DNA from: Bacillus alveayuensis
GTDB lineage: Bacteria; Bacillota; Bacilli; Bacillales; Aeribacillaceae
Direction of reading: 5' to 3'
Length of the DNA: 50,039 nt
Assembly (NCBI GenBank): GCA_030812955.1
Contig: JAUSTR010000017.1
Coordinates: forward strand, 1 to 50,039
Part shown: one piece after another, positions 7,856 to 16,215 of the stretch
Numbering within the stretch: position 1 is the first letter of the stretch
Layout of the letters: the number at the start of each line of letters is the position of its first letter
Notes under the pieces: model-generated
Told to the model about the DNA's origin: nothing
Database searches by the model: none
The model's input: only the letters and a program-made list of their open reading frames with translations
Program-made: the position numbers and the translations under genes

Positions 7856-9532
7856 TTGAACCAACAACCTTGGTGGAAAAAAGCTGTTGTTTATCAAATT
7901 TACCCGAAAAGCTTTTACGATACGACTGGGAATGGAGTTGGAGATTTACAAGGAATTATTCAAAAGCTCGATTACTTAAAAAAGCTGGGTGTCGATGTCA
8001 TTTGGCTAACACCGATATATAAGTCTCCTCAAAACGATAATGGATATGATATTAGTGATTATTTCCAAATTCACGAAGAATATGGAACGATGGAAGACTT
8101 TGACGAGCTTTTAGAGGAAGCACATAAACGAGATATAAAAATCATGATGGATATTGTCGTTAATCATACATCTACTGAACACCCATGGTTCCAAGAGGCG
8201 AAAAAATCAAAAGCCAATCCTTATCGGAACTTCTATATTTGGAAGGATCCAAAAGAAGATGGAAGCGCACCGACAAATTGGGAATCAAAATTTGGTGGAA
8301 GTGCTTGGGAGTATGATGAAAAAACAGGCCAATACTATTTACACTTATTTGATGTCACACAAGCTGATTTAAACTGGGAAAATGAAGAACTGCGGCAGAA
8401 AATTTATGATATGATGCATTTTTGGTTGAAAAAAGGTGTTGATGGCTTCCGATTAGATGTCATTAACTTAATTTCTAAAAATCAAAGCTTCCCAGATGAT
8501 GATCATGGTGATGGCCGAAAATTTTATACGGACGGGCCGCGAATTCATGAATTTTTACATGAAATGAATCAAGAGGTTTTTTCGAAGTATGACATGATGA
8601 CCGTTGGCGAAATGTCTTCCACATCAATTGACCATTGCATTCAATATACAAATCCAGAACGTCAAGAACTTAACATGACGTTTAACTTCCATCATTTAAA
8701 GGTGGACTATCCAAACGGTGAAAAATGGACAGTTGCGGACTTTGATTTCTTAGCCTTAAAACAAATTTTATCTGAGTGGCAAACGAAAATGAATGAAGGC
8801 GGCGGATGGAATGCGTTGTTCTGGTGCAACCACGATCAGCCGCGTGTTGTGTCGCGATATGGAAATGATGGAAAGTATCATAAAGAATCAGCGAAAATGT
8901 TAGCAACAACCATTCATATGATGCAAGGAACACCATACATTTACCAAGGTGAAGAAATTGGGATGACAAACCCATACTTTAAGCGCATTGAAGACTACCG
9001 CGACGTTGAATCGATCAATATGTACCATATTTTGAAAGATAAAGGTATGAACGAGGAAGAAATAATACAAATTTTACAAAGCAAGTCTCGTGATAATTCA
9101 CGTACACCTGTTCAGTGGAATAGTGAAGAGCATGGAGGATTTACAAAAGGAACACCGTGGATTGGGGTAGCTTCAAATTATAAAGAAATCAATGTTGAAA
9201 ATGTGTTAAACGATGAAGACTCCATTTTTTATCATTATCAAAAATTGATTCACCTTCGCAAGGAATACGACATTATTACAGAAGGAGATTATCAGCTTCT
9301 ACTAGCGGATCATCCTGAAATTTTTGCCTATGTCCGAAACGGAAATGATGAAAAGCTATTAGTTGTCAATAACTTTTATGATCGCGAAACAACGTTTGAA
9401 CTGCCAAAAGAAATCGACTTAGAAGGATATCAAAGTAAAATGTTACTATCCAACTATCCGGATTCTTCTCATGATATGAAACGTATTGCACTTCGTCCGT
9501 ATGAATCGATTGTTTTTTATTTATGGAAATAA
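7856..9532 (+). CDS. treA: Alpha,alpha-phosphotrehalase (trehalose-6-phosphate hydrolase)
   Basis: The enzyme splits trehalose-6-phosphate into glucose and glucose-6-phosphate in the cytoplasm. The product is a 558-aa GH13 (beta/alpha)8-barrel protein. Catalytic positions are visible as the nucleophile Asp in GFRLDVIN (about D201), the acid/base Glu in VGEMSS (about E252) and the transition-state Asp in NHDQPR (about D327). The frame is open back to 7772, but that stretch is the intercistronic hairpin. AAAGGAG (7840-7846) is placed nine bases before a TTG at 7856, giving the family-typical start MNQQPWWKKAVVYQIYPKSF. Confidence 0.93.
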   Translation: MNQQPWWKKAVVYQIYPKSFYDTTGNGVGDLQGIIQKLDYLKKLGVDVIWLTPIYKSPQNDNGYDISDYFQIHEEYGTMEDFDELLEEAHKRDIKIMMDIVVNHTSTEHPWFQEAKKSKANPYRNFYIWKDPKEDGSAPTNWESKFGGSAWEYDEKTGQYYLHLFDVTQADLNWENEELRQKIYDMMHFWLKKGVDGFRLDVINLISKNQSFPDDDHGDGRKFYTDGPRIHEFLHEMNQEVFSKYDMMTVGEMSSTSIDHCIQYTNPERQELNMTFNFHHLKVDYPNGEKWTVADFDFLALKQILSEWQTKMNEGGGWNALFWCNHDQPRVVSRYGNDGKYHKESAKMLATTIHMMQGTPYIYQGEEIGMTNPYFKRIEDYRDVESINMYHILKDKGMNEEEIIQILQSKSRDNSRTPVQWNSEEHGGFTKGTPWIGVASNYKEINVENVLNDEDSIFYHYQKLIHLRKEYDIITEGDYQLLLADHPEIFAYVRNGNDEKLLVVNNFYDRETTFELPKEIDLEGYQSKMLLSNYPDSSHDMKRIALRPYESIVFYLWK

Positions 9533-9594
9533 GAGGCTGCTAAGTGTCTGGCCTCACATGTGGGTTCAGGCACTTATTGAATAGCCTCTTTTTT
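9532..9594 (+). terminator. Terminator between treA and treR
   Basis: AGAGGCT / AGCCTCT outer stem with an AAGTG / CACTT inner stem, then TTTTTTAT. Because it separates treA from treR, treR probably has its own promoter or depends on read-through. Confidence 0.8.
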
Positions 9595-9679
9595 ATATAA
9601 CTTTTGAATGATGTTTTAAAATAATGGAACCTCTTTTAATATGATGAAGAATACGTGTTAAAATATAATAGGTGATTTT

Positions 9680-10396
9680 ATGAGAAATAATAAATACTAC
9701 ACTATTTATTTAGAGTGGGCAGAAAAAATAAAATCTGGAGAAATTAAACCTGGAGAAATATTGCCTTCAGAAAATGATTTAACGAAAACATACAAAACGA
9801 GTCGTGAAACGATTCGAAAAGCGTTAAATTTATTAGCTCAAAATGGCTTTATTCAAAAAGTGAAGGGGAAAGGCTCCATAGTTTTAGATGTTCAAAAAAT
9901 GAGCTTGCCTTTTTCGGGATTAGTGAGCTTTAAGGAAGTTAGTGAACATAGTGGGATGAAAACGAAAACGACCGTACACGAATTCGCCTTAATGAAGCCT
10001 AATGAATTCATCAAACAACAATTGCAAGCAAGCCCTAAAGATGAAGTGTGGAAAATTGTCCGCTCACGAAATATTAATGGAGAAGAAATTATTCTCGATA
10101 AAGATTATTTGTTAAGAAAGCATGTTCCATTTTTGTCAAAGGAAATTTGTGAAGGTTCCATTTATGAATATTTAGAAAAAAAGCTAAAGCTAAACATCAG
10201 CTTTGCGAAAAAAGAAATTATCGTGGAGAAGGTTACAGATGAGGATCGAAAATATTTGGAGCTAGATAGGTTTGACCACATTGTCGTAGTAAAAAATCAT
10301 GTGTATTTAGATGATGCGGCATTATTTCAATATACAGAATCACGACATCGCTTAGATAAATTTCGCTTTGTTGATTTTGCAAGAAGAGGATTATAA
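9680..10396 (+). CDS. treR: GntR-family trehalose operon repressor
   Basis: A 238-aa regulator with an N-terminal winged helix (LPSENDLTKTYKTSRETIRKAL, residues about 28-50) typical of GntR/HutC members and a C-terminal UTRA effector domain (VWKIVRSRNINGEEIILDKDYL; SIYEYLEKKL). Its position after treP-treA, and the paired palindromes at the treP promoter, identify it as TreR, which senses trehalose-6-phosphate. AGGTGAT lies just before the ATG. TATAAT (9664-9669) is close upstream but overlaps the ribosome binding region, so it is uncertain as a promoter. Confidence 0.9.
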   Translation: MRNNKYYTIYLEWAEKIKSGEIKPGEILPSENDLTKTYKTSRETIRKALNLLAQNGFIQKVKGKGSIVLDVQKMSLPFSGLVSFKEVSEHSGMKTKTTVHEFALMKPNEFIKQQLQASPKDEVWKIVRSRNINGEEIILDKDYLLRKHVPFLSKEICEGSIYEYLEKKLKLNISFAKKEIIVEKVTDEDRKYLELDRFDHIVVVKNHVYLDDAALFQYTESRHRLDKFRFVDFARRGL

Positions 10397-10417
10397 AGAC
10401 AATACGCTGAAGAATAT

Positions 10418-10749
10418 GCTATATAAGTTGAAATTTTGTTCTACACTCAGCCGATTACTGGCCGCATTGCATATATACAACTGGGAGATTTAACTTATGG
10501 CTGACGAAAAAACAGATTTCCTATTTTTTCGACAGTCGAAAGAGAAGTCTTAAGACTTGACTTCGTTACGCCTTCGCGTGACAGAGGACCGAACAACCAA
10601 CCGCTTCACAGACAAATGCATATGTCTGGAAGCGGTGTTGTTCGGTCACCCGACAGTCGAAAAATACCGATTACTCCATAAAAGACGAAAACGTTAAAGT
10701 TTCAAATAGAAACAAAATATCGCAATTTCTTTATTGCAACTTATATAGC
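10418..10749. repeat. 332-bp MITE-like element with 13-bp perfect terminal inverted repeats
   Basis: The ends GCTATATAAGTTG (10418-10430) and CAACTTATATAGC (10737-10749) are exact inverted copies, and further complementarity (AATTTTGTT / AACAAAAT) continues inside. The centre holds nested hairpins: TTTTTTCGACAGTCG ... CGACAGTCGAAAAAT enclosing GACCGAACAAC ... GTTGTTCGGTC and ACCGCTTC ... GAAGCGGT. No ORF codes for a transposase, so it would be non-autonomous. The GACCGAACAA and GACAGTCGAAAA blocks recur in the palindromic repeats at 13271 and 14311. No clear target-site duplication is seen. Confidence 0.7.
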
Positions 10750-10831
10750 CAAATGATGCAAATCCTCTATTCAATCTATCGGTGTTTCAAGAAAAATATT
10801 CATTTGAGGCTGCCGAGTGGGACAGCCTCTA

Positions 10832-10981
10832 CTAATCCTGCATGTTTTCTCGATTTGGAATTGGATCAATTCGGTGTGCATCCTCTGTATTTATTGCTGC
10901 TTTGATTGATTGAATAAAGAGAATAATGCAAGAGATCAACATCGCAGTAAAAAATAAAACGATTAGCCAATATCCAATCAT
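10832..10981 (-). CDS. Small single-pass membrane protein (49 aa), unrecognised
   Basis: It encodes 49 residues: a hydrophobic helix (GYWLIVLFFTAMLISCIILF) at the N-terminus followed by a polar tail ending NRENMQD. A strong ribosome binding site (AAAGGGGGAGGAG on the minus strand) lies ahead of the ATG, which makes it a credible gene despite its size. A GAGGCTG / CAGCCTC hairpin at 10806-10829 lies directly after its stop codon and may be its terminator. Small proteins of this kind are common in Bacillus membranes, but I do not recognise the family. Confidence 0.6.
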   Translation of the reverse strand: MIGYWLIVLFFTAMLISCIILFIQSIKAAINTEDAHRIDPIPNRENMQD

Positions 10982-11039
10982 ACGCTCCTCCCCCTTTGTA
11001 CACTTATATGCAAAAGGGAAAGGCTACAGAATGGAAACT

Positions 11040-11264
11040 TTACATTTTTCTTAAGCTGCCTAGCTCCTCCGCAATAGCTTGCATTTCACTAGGGCTAAAA
11101 GTATTTTTTTTCATCACCAATTCGTAAATGTCTTTTAATTCGTCATACATATCTTCATTAAAATGAGTAGGTTTAATAGCCCCGATGTTAATCACATTAA
11201 GCTTTTCCGTAATCTTTTGAATCATAAATGCAACATTTTCAGATGATTTTTCAGACAAATTCAA
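11040..11264 (-). CDS. yfkK: UPF0435/DUF1128 protein (YfkK-like)
   Basis: A short soluble helical protein (about 74 aa) with the run YDELKDIYELVMKKNTFSPSEMQAI, characteristic of UPF0435 (YfkK), and of unknown function. The frame starts at an ATG (11273) placed directly against GAAAGG. The TTG three codons later (11264) has normal spacing and gives MNLSEK, so I prefer it. It is divergent from the yfkJ-yfkI-yfkH genes, its neighbours in B. subtilis too. Confidence 0.8.
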   Translation of the reverse strand: MNLSEKSSENVAFMIQKITEKLNVINIGAIKPTHFNEDMYDELKDIYELVMKKNTFSPSEMQAIAEELGSLRKM

Positions 11265-11390
11265 TGTGTTCATCCTTTCGCTTTTGTTTGTTCCATTGTA
11301 ACATGTTTCAGCCTGATATATATTGAAAAATTTTTTCTTGAAACATAAGATGAAAAATGAAGGGACAAGGAAAAACAGGGGGAATAAACA

Positions 11391-11861
11391 TTGATTAAAG
11401 TATTATTTGTTTGTTTAGGAAATATATGCAGATCACCAATGGCAGAGGCTGTTTTTCGCGATCTTGTGAAAAAGGAAGGGCTAGAGGATAAAATAATGGT
11501 CGATTCTGCAGGTACAGGGAATTGGCACGTTGGTAAACCACCTCATGAAGGGACGCGAAAAATTTTAGATCAATATCAAATTTCCTATGAAGGTTTAAAA
11601 GCACGCCAGGTAGAGAAAGAAGATTTATTCAATTTTGACTATATTATAGGGATGGATACAGAAAATATAGGAAATTTACGTCGTTTAGCAACCTTTTCCA
11701 AAACCGGCCATATCGGACGATTGATGGATTATGTCAAAGATAGAGATCTAGTTGATGTGCCAGACCCATATTTTACAGGAAATTTTGAAGAAGTGTATGA
11801 AATGGTTCAAAAAGGTTGTAAAGGTTTATTAGAGACGATCAAAAAAGAATACAACCTATAA
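11391..11861 (+). CDS. yfkJ: Low-molecular-weight protein tyrosine phosphatase
   Basis: A 156-aa phosphatase whose P-loop C-x5-R motif is complete near the start (VCLGNICRSPMAEAVF, Cys at about residue 8) and whose general-acid Asp lies in VDVPDPYFTG near the C-terminus. It hydrolyses phosphotyrosine in proteins; YfkJ in B. subtilis is the orthologous enzyme, by position and sequence type. The start is TTG at 11391, six bases after AGGGGGA. It heads the run yfkJ-yfkI-yfkH with short gaps. Confidence 0.92.
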   Translation: MIKVLFVCLGNICRSPMAEAVFRDLVKKEGLEDKIMVDSAGTGNWHVGKPPHEGTRKILDQYQISYEGLKARQVEKEDLFNFDYIIGMDTENIGNLRRLATFSKTGHIGRLMDYVKDRDLVDVPDPYFTGNFEEVYEMVQKGCKGLLETIKKEYNL

Positions 11862-11879
11862 TAGGAAAGGGGAAAATCA

Positions 11880-12209
11880 ATGGGAAATAAAAATAAATTA
11901 TTAAAAGGGGTGCTGCTTGGCGCTCTAGTTGGGGCTGCGATTTCATTATTGGACAAAAAAACTCGCGATCATATAAAGGATATCGGAATAAAAACGACGG
12001 AACAAATGAAACACTATGTGCAAAATCCATCGGAAGCTTCTAATGCTGTAAAAAATAAAATAAGTGAAGCCAAACAAACACTTCGTCATGTTTCAGACGA
12101 TTTATCATTTATCAATGAAAAAGTAAAAGAGCTAAAAGAGCTTACTCCTCAATTGATCGAGCTTATAGAGGAAACAAAAGAGAGAATCCAAAAAAATTAC
12201 CATGAATAA
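11880..12209 (+). CDS. yfkI: YtxH-domain protein (YfkI-like)
   Basis: The 109-aa product begins with a short hydrophobic, Gly/Ala-rich segment (GVLLGALVGAAISLL) followed by a long, charged, probably coiled-coil tail, the layout of YtxH-type general-stress proteins. It is probably anchored in the membrane by its N-terminus. AGGAAAGGGG precedes the ATG. Its place between the phosphatase and YfkH matches the B. subtilis order. Function is unknown. Confidence 0.8.
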   Translation: MGNKNKLLKGVLLGALVGAAISLLDKKTRDHIKDIGIKTTEQMKHYVQNPSEASNAVKNKISEAKQTLRHVSDDLSFINEKVKELKELTPQLIELIEETKERIQKNYHE

Positions 12210-12250
12210 AAGACTTGTGCAGCATTGTTCAAATAAAAAGAGGTGATGAC

Positions 12251-13087
12251 ATGATAGGCCGGCACGCCCAACTGAATCTGTATAAAGAACTAGTAAGCCG
12301 GTTTTCACGGCATCAAATTCCAAGTTTAGCTGCAGAATTAGCGTATTTCTTTTTATTGTCTTTATTTCCTTTTTTAATCTTTCTGATCACATTGATGGGT
12401 TATCTGCCTCTTTCCACTGATGCTCTATTAGATTTTATTCGTCAATATGCCCCTGGGAATTCTATGAAATTAATTGAGGAAAATGTAAGACAAGTGATTG
12501 ATACGCAAAATGGGAAGTTGTTATCATTCAGTATCATTGCTTCTTTATGGTCTGCATCCAATGGGATTAATGCCATTGTTAGGGCGCTTAACCGTGCGTA
12601 TGATGTAATGGAAAATCGCCATTTTCTCATTGCGCGAGGAATGGCCATCATTTTAACATTTGCTATGATTTTTGTGATTGTCGTCGCCTTGTTGCTTCCT
12701 GTGTTTGGCCGGGAAATAGGGTTATTGATTTCTACTGCTTTCGGTTTTTCTAATCTGTTTTTATCGATTTGGAATACGATGCGCTGGCTGCTTAGCGCAA
12801 TCATTTTATTAATTGTATTTACAGGACTTTATGTGATGGCTCCAAATCAACGATTACAGCTATTCGAAGTATATCCAGGAGCCCTTTTTGCAACAGTTGG
12901 GTGGATTGTCGTGTCATTAGCCTTTTCATATTATGTCGCAAGATTTGGACAATTCAGTGTGACATATGGAAGTCTTGGTGGGGTTATTGTTTTGTTAATA
13001 TGGTTTTACTTATCAGCTATCATCATTATTTTAGGAGGCGAAATTAACGCCATTATCTATCATCGTTACCATCATCCTCCTTCATAG
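12251..13087 (+). CDS. yfkH: YihY/BrkB-family membrane protein (YfkH-like)
   Basis: About 278 aa with six hydrophobic segments. The early SLAAELAYFFLLSLFPFLIF block and the late FSVTYGSLGGVIVLLIWFYLSAIIIILGGEINA block are the two strongest signatures of the YihY/BrkB family. These proteins were once called ribonuclease BN in error; the true role is unsettled. The ATG at 12251 follows AGAGGTGATGAC, whereas the longer frame from 12215 has no such site. It is the last long gene of the yfkJIH unit. Confidence 0.87.
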   Translation: MIGRHAQLNLYKELVSRFSRHQIPSLAAELAYFFLLSLFPFLIFLITLMGYLPLSTDALLDFIRQYAPGNSMKLIEENVRQVIDTQNGKLLSFSIIASLWSASNGINAIVRALNRAYDVMENRHFLIARGMAIILTFAMIFVIVVALLLPVFGREIGLLISTAFGFSNLFLSIWNTMRWLLSAIILLIVFTGLYVMAPNQRLQLFEVYPGALFATVGWIVVSLAFSYYVARFGQFSVTYGSLGGVIVLLIWFYLSAIIIILGGEINAIIYHRYHHPPS

Positions 13088-13146
13088 TTTTGGCCCATTT
13101 GAGCATGCTATACATTAGTCGAGCATGATGATAGGGGGGATCCATT

Positions 13147-13254
13147 TTGTCTAAACAATCCAAAAAAGGTGGACATCATAATAAGCAAAGCTCAAAAAGC
13201 AAACCGAAACATAAAACGAGCAGCAGTGCAAACGGCCAAAATGGTTATCATTAA
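13147..13254 (+). CDS. Very small Lys/Ser/His-rich protein (35 aa)
   Basis: A TTG start follows an unusually strong GGGGGGA ribosome binding site and opens a 35-codon frame beginning MSKQSKKGGHHNKQSSKSKP. The product is hydrophilic and basic, without Cys, Trp or hydrophobic segments. Such composition is common among minor small spore proteins, but I cannot match it to a named family. It sits 60 bases after yfkH and may be part of the same transcript, ending at the terminator at 13431-13464. Confidence 0.55.
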   Translation: MSKQSKKGGHHNKQSSKSKPKHKTSSSANGQNGYH

Positions 13255-13270
13255 GGGTTTTAACGAATAA

Positions 13271-13427
13271 AAAGGCTGTTTTCGTAAACTTTGTTGCTTT
13301 TCGACTGTCTATGAACCGAACAAAGAATGTGGTCGGTTCACGTCACGCTTGTAAGTGACATAGCAAGCGTGTCGCTTGCTAATGACAGTCGAAATATAGT
13401 AAAACAACAATCTTTGCGAAAAGAGCC
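13271..13427. repeat. Long palindromic intergenic repeat, copy A
   Basis: The ends AAAGGCTGTTTTCG and CGAAAAGAGCC are imperfect inverted copies; inside lie TTTTCGACTGTC ... GACAGTCGAAA and the arms AGCAAGCG / CGCTTGCT. The first 55 bases (13269-13325) are identical to the reverse complement of 14461-14515. Copy A lacks the central GGTCGGACAAA hairpin found in copy B, which suggests an internal deletion. It carries no ORF. Confidence 0.8.
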
Positions 13428-13430
13428 ATA

Positions 13431-13464
13431 AAAATAGACACCAAACAAGGTGTCTATTTTCATT
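13431..13464 (+). terminator. Strong terminator closing the yfkJIH unit
   Basis: Perfect 12-bp stem AAAATAGACACC / GGTGTCTATTTT with a six-base loop, followed by CATTT. It is symmetrical, so it could also end the convergent minus-strand bh0509 gene. Confidence 0.8.
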
Positions 13465-13525
13465 TAGATAGAGAAAAAAGGAAGAAAGCGGCAGCTAGGA
13501 CAACAATGGAAAATGAATGTCATAT

Positions 13526-13675
13526 CTATTCATTCATTTCCATGTAGGAATGATAAGTTGAAGAATAAATGTGTTCAATATCGGCATCTGTCATATACAT
13601 TAAAGTTTCACGATCAATCTCTTTCATCTTGGCAATAAAATCAATCATATTTTTTCGTTCTTGACGGCTCATCAT
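13526..13675 (-). CDS. BH0509-family small protein (49 aa)
   Basis: The 49-residue product MMSRQERKNMIDFIAKMKEI... with MYMTDADIEHIY carries the signature of the BH0509 family of short Bacillaceae proteins: M-S-R-Q-E-R-K-N-M-I at the start and M-T-D-x-[DE]-[IL]-E-H-[IL]-Y in the middle. Function is unknown. GAGGGGA precedes two consecutive ATG codons with proper spacing. It stands alone between the two palindromic repeats, convergent with the yfkJIH unit. Confidence 0.75.
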   Translation of the reverse strand: MMSRQERKNMIDFIAKMKEIDRETLMYMTDADIEHIYSSTYHSYMEMNE

Positions 13676-13893
13676 TTTAATCCCCTCTCATTTATTGTTA
13701 TGATACAGTTATTGTTTTTGTTGATACTATTATATAACAGAATGAACAGAAAGTTCAAACGATTTTTTAAAAAATTCATAAATTTTTTTTGATGACATGA
13801 TATGCGTTTTTCTTTTACAAGAAATCATAAAAATGGTAACGTTGGAGTTAGAAAATACAGAAATAAATATAACTGCAGAAGGAGCTGTGAATA

Positions 13894-14277
13894 ATGGAAT
13901 TTAAAATGAAAGAAGTCGGTTTTACAACGAATTTTGAATATGGGGAGCTTCATGTAGCAGGAGATGAAAAGTATGGCTTCCGACCTTTTCAATTAATGGT
14001 ATCGGCGATTGCTGTATGCAGCGGTGGTGTTCTTCGGAAAATTTTACAAAAAAAACGTATTGACATTGAGGATATAACCATTCAAGCAGATGTTGAACGA
14101 AATGAGGAAAAAGCAAATCGGATCGAGAAAATTCATCTTCATTACTTAATTAAGGGAAATAACCTAGACAAAACCCAAATACATAAATCAATTGAATTAG
14201 CTCGAAAAAATTGTCCAATGGTTCAATCCGTTGAAGGAAGCATTATCATAGTGGAAACATTTGAATTAGTTCAATAA
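13894..14277 (+). CDS. OsmC/Ohr-family protein
   Basis: A 127-aa protein with the OsmC fold. The two conserved reactive cysteines appear in IAVCSGGVLRK (about residue 42) and RKNCPMVQSV (about residue 107), and the FRPFQLMVSAI stretch corresponds to the family's P-x-x-L-x-x-x-A-x-x-C helix. Members reduce organic hydroperoxides or have thiol-related roles. The unusually short, YhfA-like form makes the peroxidase role likely but not proven. AGAAGGAGC precedes the ATG. Confidence 0.85.
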   Translation: MEFKMKEVGFTTNFEYGELHVAGDEKYGFRPFQLMVSAIAVCSGGVLRKILQKKRIDIEDITIQADVERNEEKANRIEKIHLHYLIKGNNLDKTQIHKSIELARKNCPMVQSVEGSIIIVETFELVQ

Positions 14278-14282
14278 ACTTG

Positions 14283-14309
14283 GAGGCTGGTTTAACAGCC
14301 TCTTTTTTT
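14283..14309 (+). terminator. Terminator after the OsmC-family gene
   Basis: GAGGCTG / CAGCCTC stem with a six-base loop followed by seven T residues. Confidence 0.85.
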
Positions 14310-14310
14310 A

Positions 14311-14514
14311 AAGGCTCTTTTCTAAAAGATTGTTGCTTTACTATACGATAGCTTTTCGACTGTCAAGCAAGCGACACGCTTGCTATGTCACGCGTGTAGT
14401 GTGACGTGAACCGAACAAAAGTAGATGGTCGGACAAATGTGATTTGTCCGACCACGTGCTTTGTTCGGTTCATAGACAGTCGAAAAGCAACAAAGTTTAC
14501 GAAAACAGCCTTTT
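14311..14514. repeat. Long palindromic intergenic repeat, copy B (inverted relative to copy A)
   Basis: A 204-base element with ends AAGGCTCTTTTC and GAAAACAGCCTT. It folds on itself through TTTTCGACTGTC / GACAGTCGAAAA, GAACCGAACAAA / TTTGTTCGGTTC and GGTCGGACAAA / TTTGTCCGACC. Its reverse complement matches copy A over nearly its full length. A short open frame through it (14406-14588) is an accident of the palindrome and has no ribosome binding site. Confidence 0.85.
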
Positions 14515-14672
14515 TAAAAGATCATGTTGGAAGGAGTTTTAATCAATTTATAGAAAATACAATTTGTATAAATGGTTATGAACAATAGAATAAAGGATGA
14601 AGGTTACGCTAACAATAAAAAACTGGGTAAAATCATTTTGAAAAGGAATCATTATAAAAGGTGGTAGCAAAC

Positions 14673-15728
14673 GTGTTTAGTCGAATATTTTTTCTCCTTG
14701 TTGTAATTGGTATGCCTCTTTCGATTATTGGAAGTGTTTTTCATTGGACACCTCTTTTAATGTTTGTCATCTACTGTTTGACTATTATTGCCTTGGCAAG
14801 CTACATGGGTAGAGCGACCGAAAGTTTAGCCATTGTCACTGGACCACGTATAGGAGGTCTTTTAAATGCGACATTTGGAAATGCGGTTGAACTAATTATT
14901 TCTATCTTTGCATTGAAAGCTGGGCTCATTGAAGTTGTTTTAGCATCCCTAACTGGCTCTGTATTAGGGAACTTATTATTAGTAGCTGGTTTATCGTTTT
15001 TTATTGGAGGATTAAAGTATAAACGGCAAAGCTTTAATGTATACGATGCTCGTCATAATGCAGGGCTTTTAACGTTTGCTGTGATTGTTGCGTTCGTGAT
15101 TCCGGAAGTCTTTTCCCAGACGATGAATGATGAGCGGACACTTGTGTTAAGTGTTGGAATATCCATTATTTTAATTAGTCTTTATTTAGCTGCTTTATTG
15201 TTTAAACTTGTCACACATCGTGGGGTTTATCAGCGTAAGGATGAAACGATTGATGAGCATGAAAATCCAGAATGGTCAGGAAAACTAGCTACGACTATAT
15301 TATTCATTTCGACTCTCGCTGTTGCGTATGTGTCTGAAAACCTTGTCCACACTTTTGAAATCGTTGCTGAAAGGCTGGGGTGGAGTGAACTATTTATTGG
15401 GGTTATTATCGTCGCCATTGTCGGAAATGCCGCAGAGCATGCATCTGCTGTGATCATGGCCTATAAAAATAAAATGGACGTTGCTGTTGAAATCGCGGTA
15501 GGTTCTACATTGCAAATTGCGATGTTTGTAGCGCCGATTTTAGTAATCATTTCGCTTATGTTTGCCGAAAAAATGCCGCTTGTTTTTACACTACCAGAAC
15601 TGATCGCTATGGCTACAGCTGTGTTATTAACAATCGTCATCTCAAACGATGGCGATACAAACTGGTTCGAAGGGGCTACTTTGCTTGCTGCCTATATAAT
15701 TATGGGAATTGGATTTTATTTACTCTGA
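14673..15728 (+). CDS. chaA: Calcium/proton antiporter, CaCA family
   Basis: A 351-aa antiporter with two inverted halves, each bearing the CaCA alpha-repeat: GNAVELIISIFALK (about residues 64-77) and GNAAEHASAVIMAYKNKMDVA (about 251-271); the acidic Glu residues of these repeats bind the cation. About eleven membrane segments. The family exports Ca2+ in exchange for protons; B. subtilis ChaA (YfkE) has the same length and the same neighbourhood. The GTG at 14673 lies nine bases after AAAGGTGG, while the GTG at 14661 overlaps that site. Confidence 0.92.
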   Translation: MFSRIFFLLVVIGMPLSIIGSVFHWTPLLMFVIYCLTIIALASYMGRATESLAIVTGPRIGGLLNATFGNAVELIISIFALKAGLIEVVLASLTGSVLGNLLLVAGLSFFIGGLKYKRQSFNVYDARHNAGLLTFAVIVAFVIPEVFSQTMNDERTLVLSVGISIILISLYLAALLFKLVTHRGVYQRKDETIDEHENPEWSGKLATTILFISTLAVAYVSENLVHTFEIVAERLGWSELFIGVIIVAIVGNAAEHASAVIMAYKNKMDVAVEIAVGSTLQIAMFVAPILVIISLMFAEKMPLVFTLPELIAMATAVLLTIVISNDGDTNWFEGATLLAAYIIMGIGFYLL

Positions 15729-15757
15729 TTAACAAATGAAAAATATATTAAGGTGAG

Positions 15758-15785
15758 AGCACAGACTACGGCCAAGGTCTGTGCT
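15758..15785 (+). terminator. Weak terminator-like stem after chaA
   Basis: Perfect 9-bp stem AGCACAGAC / GTCTGTGCT with a ten-base loop. The following bases (ACAATATTGTT) contain little T-tract, so termination is uncertain. Confidence 0.5.
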
Positions 15786-15945
15786 ACAATATTGTTATAG
15801 AGAAGTGAAGTAAGATCGTGACAGCCTAAGAACTATGAGTTCGTACTAAAAAACTGGCCAAACTTCACTGTTTTTATTAGAATCAGTTTTAATATGTTGG
15901 ATCATTGAGATCGTGTATAAGAAAAGGGAATAGATGAGGTTATGT

Positions 15946-16152
15946 GAAGACTTAAAGAAATAATGGGGAAATCGTCAAGTCTACAGGAATCCCTTTTTCG
16001 AAGAAGTGAAAACGAATGCGTAAACAGCCCTTGAATGTGAAAAGAATGCCACTTTCTACTCTCGGCGCAAAGTCGAAGTGGAAAGTGTATTCAGTTACAT
16101 CAAGGGCAAGCGGTCGGTACATGACAAGTTTGGGTTGTGGCATAAAACTTAA
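15946..16152 (+). pseudogene. 3' remnant of an IS1182-like transposase
   Basis: A plus-strand frame interrupted by in-frame stops at 15961 and 16021 ends with FYSRRKVEVESVFSYIKGKR and then KFGLWHKT before a TAA. The R-K-[VI]-x-V-E-[SP]-V-F-x-x-[IL]-K block with a following aromatic/Gly tail is the conserved C-terminal region of IS1182-type DDE transposases. The rest of the transposase is missing. Between chaA and here (15786-15945) I see no gene. Confidence 0.65.
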
Positions 16153-16215
16153 TGAAAGTAGTAGTCATCCTCCAGTACCTTTTGCTACTTAATATTAGTT
16201 CCCCTGTAAATAAAT

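Noticed and set aside
14406-14588. A 60-codon open frame in and after repeat copy B
   Set aside because: It is produced by the palindrome, has no ribosome binding site, and is not conserved in copy A.
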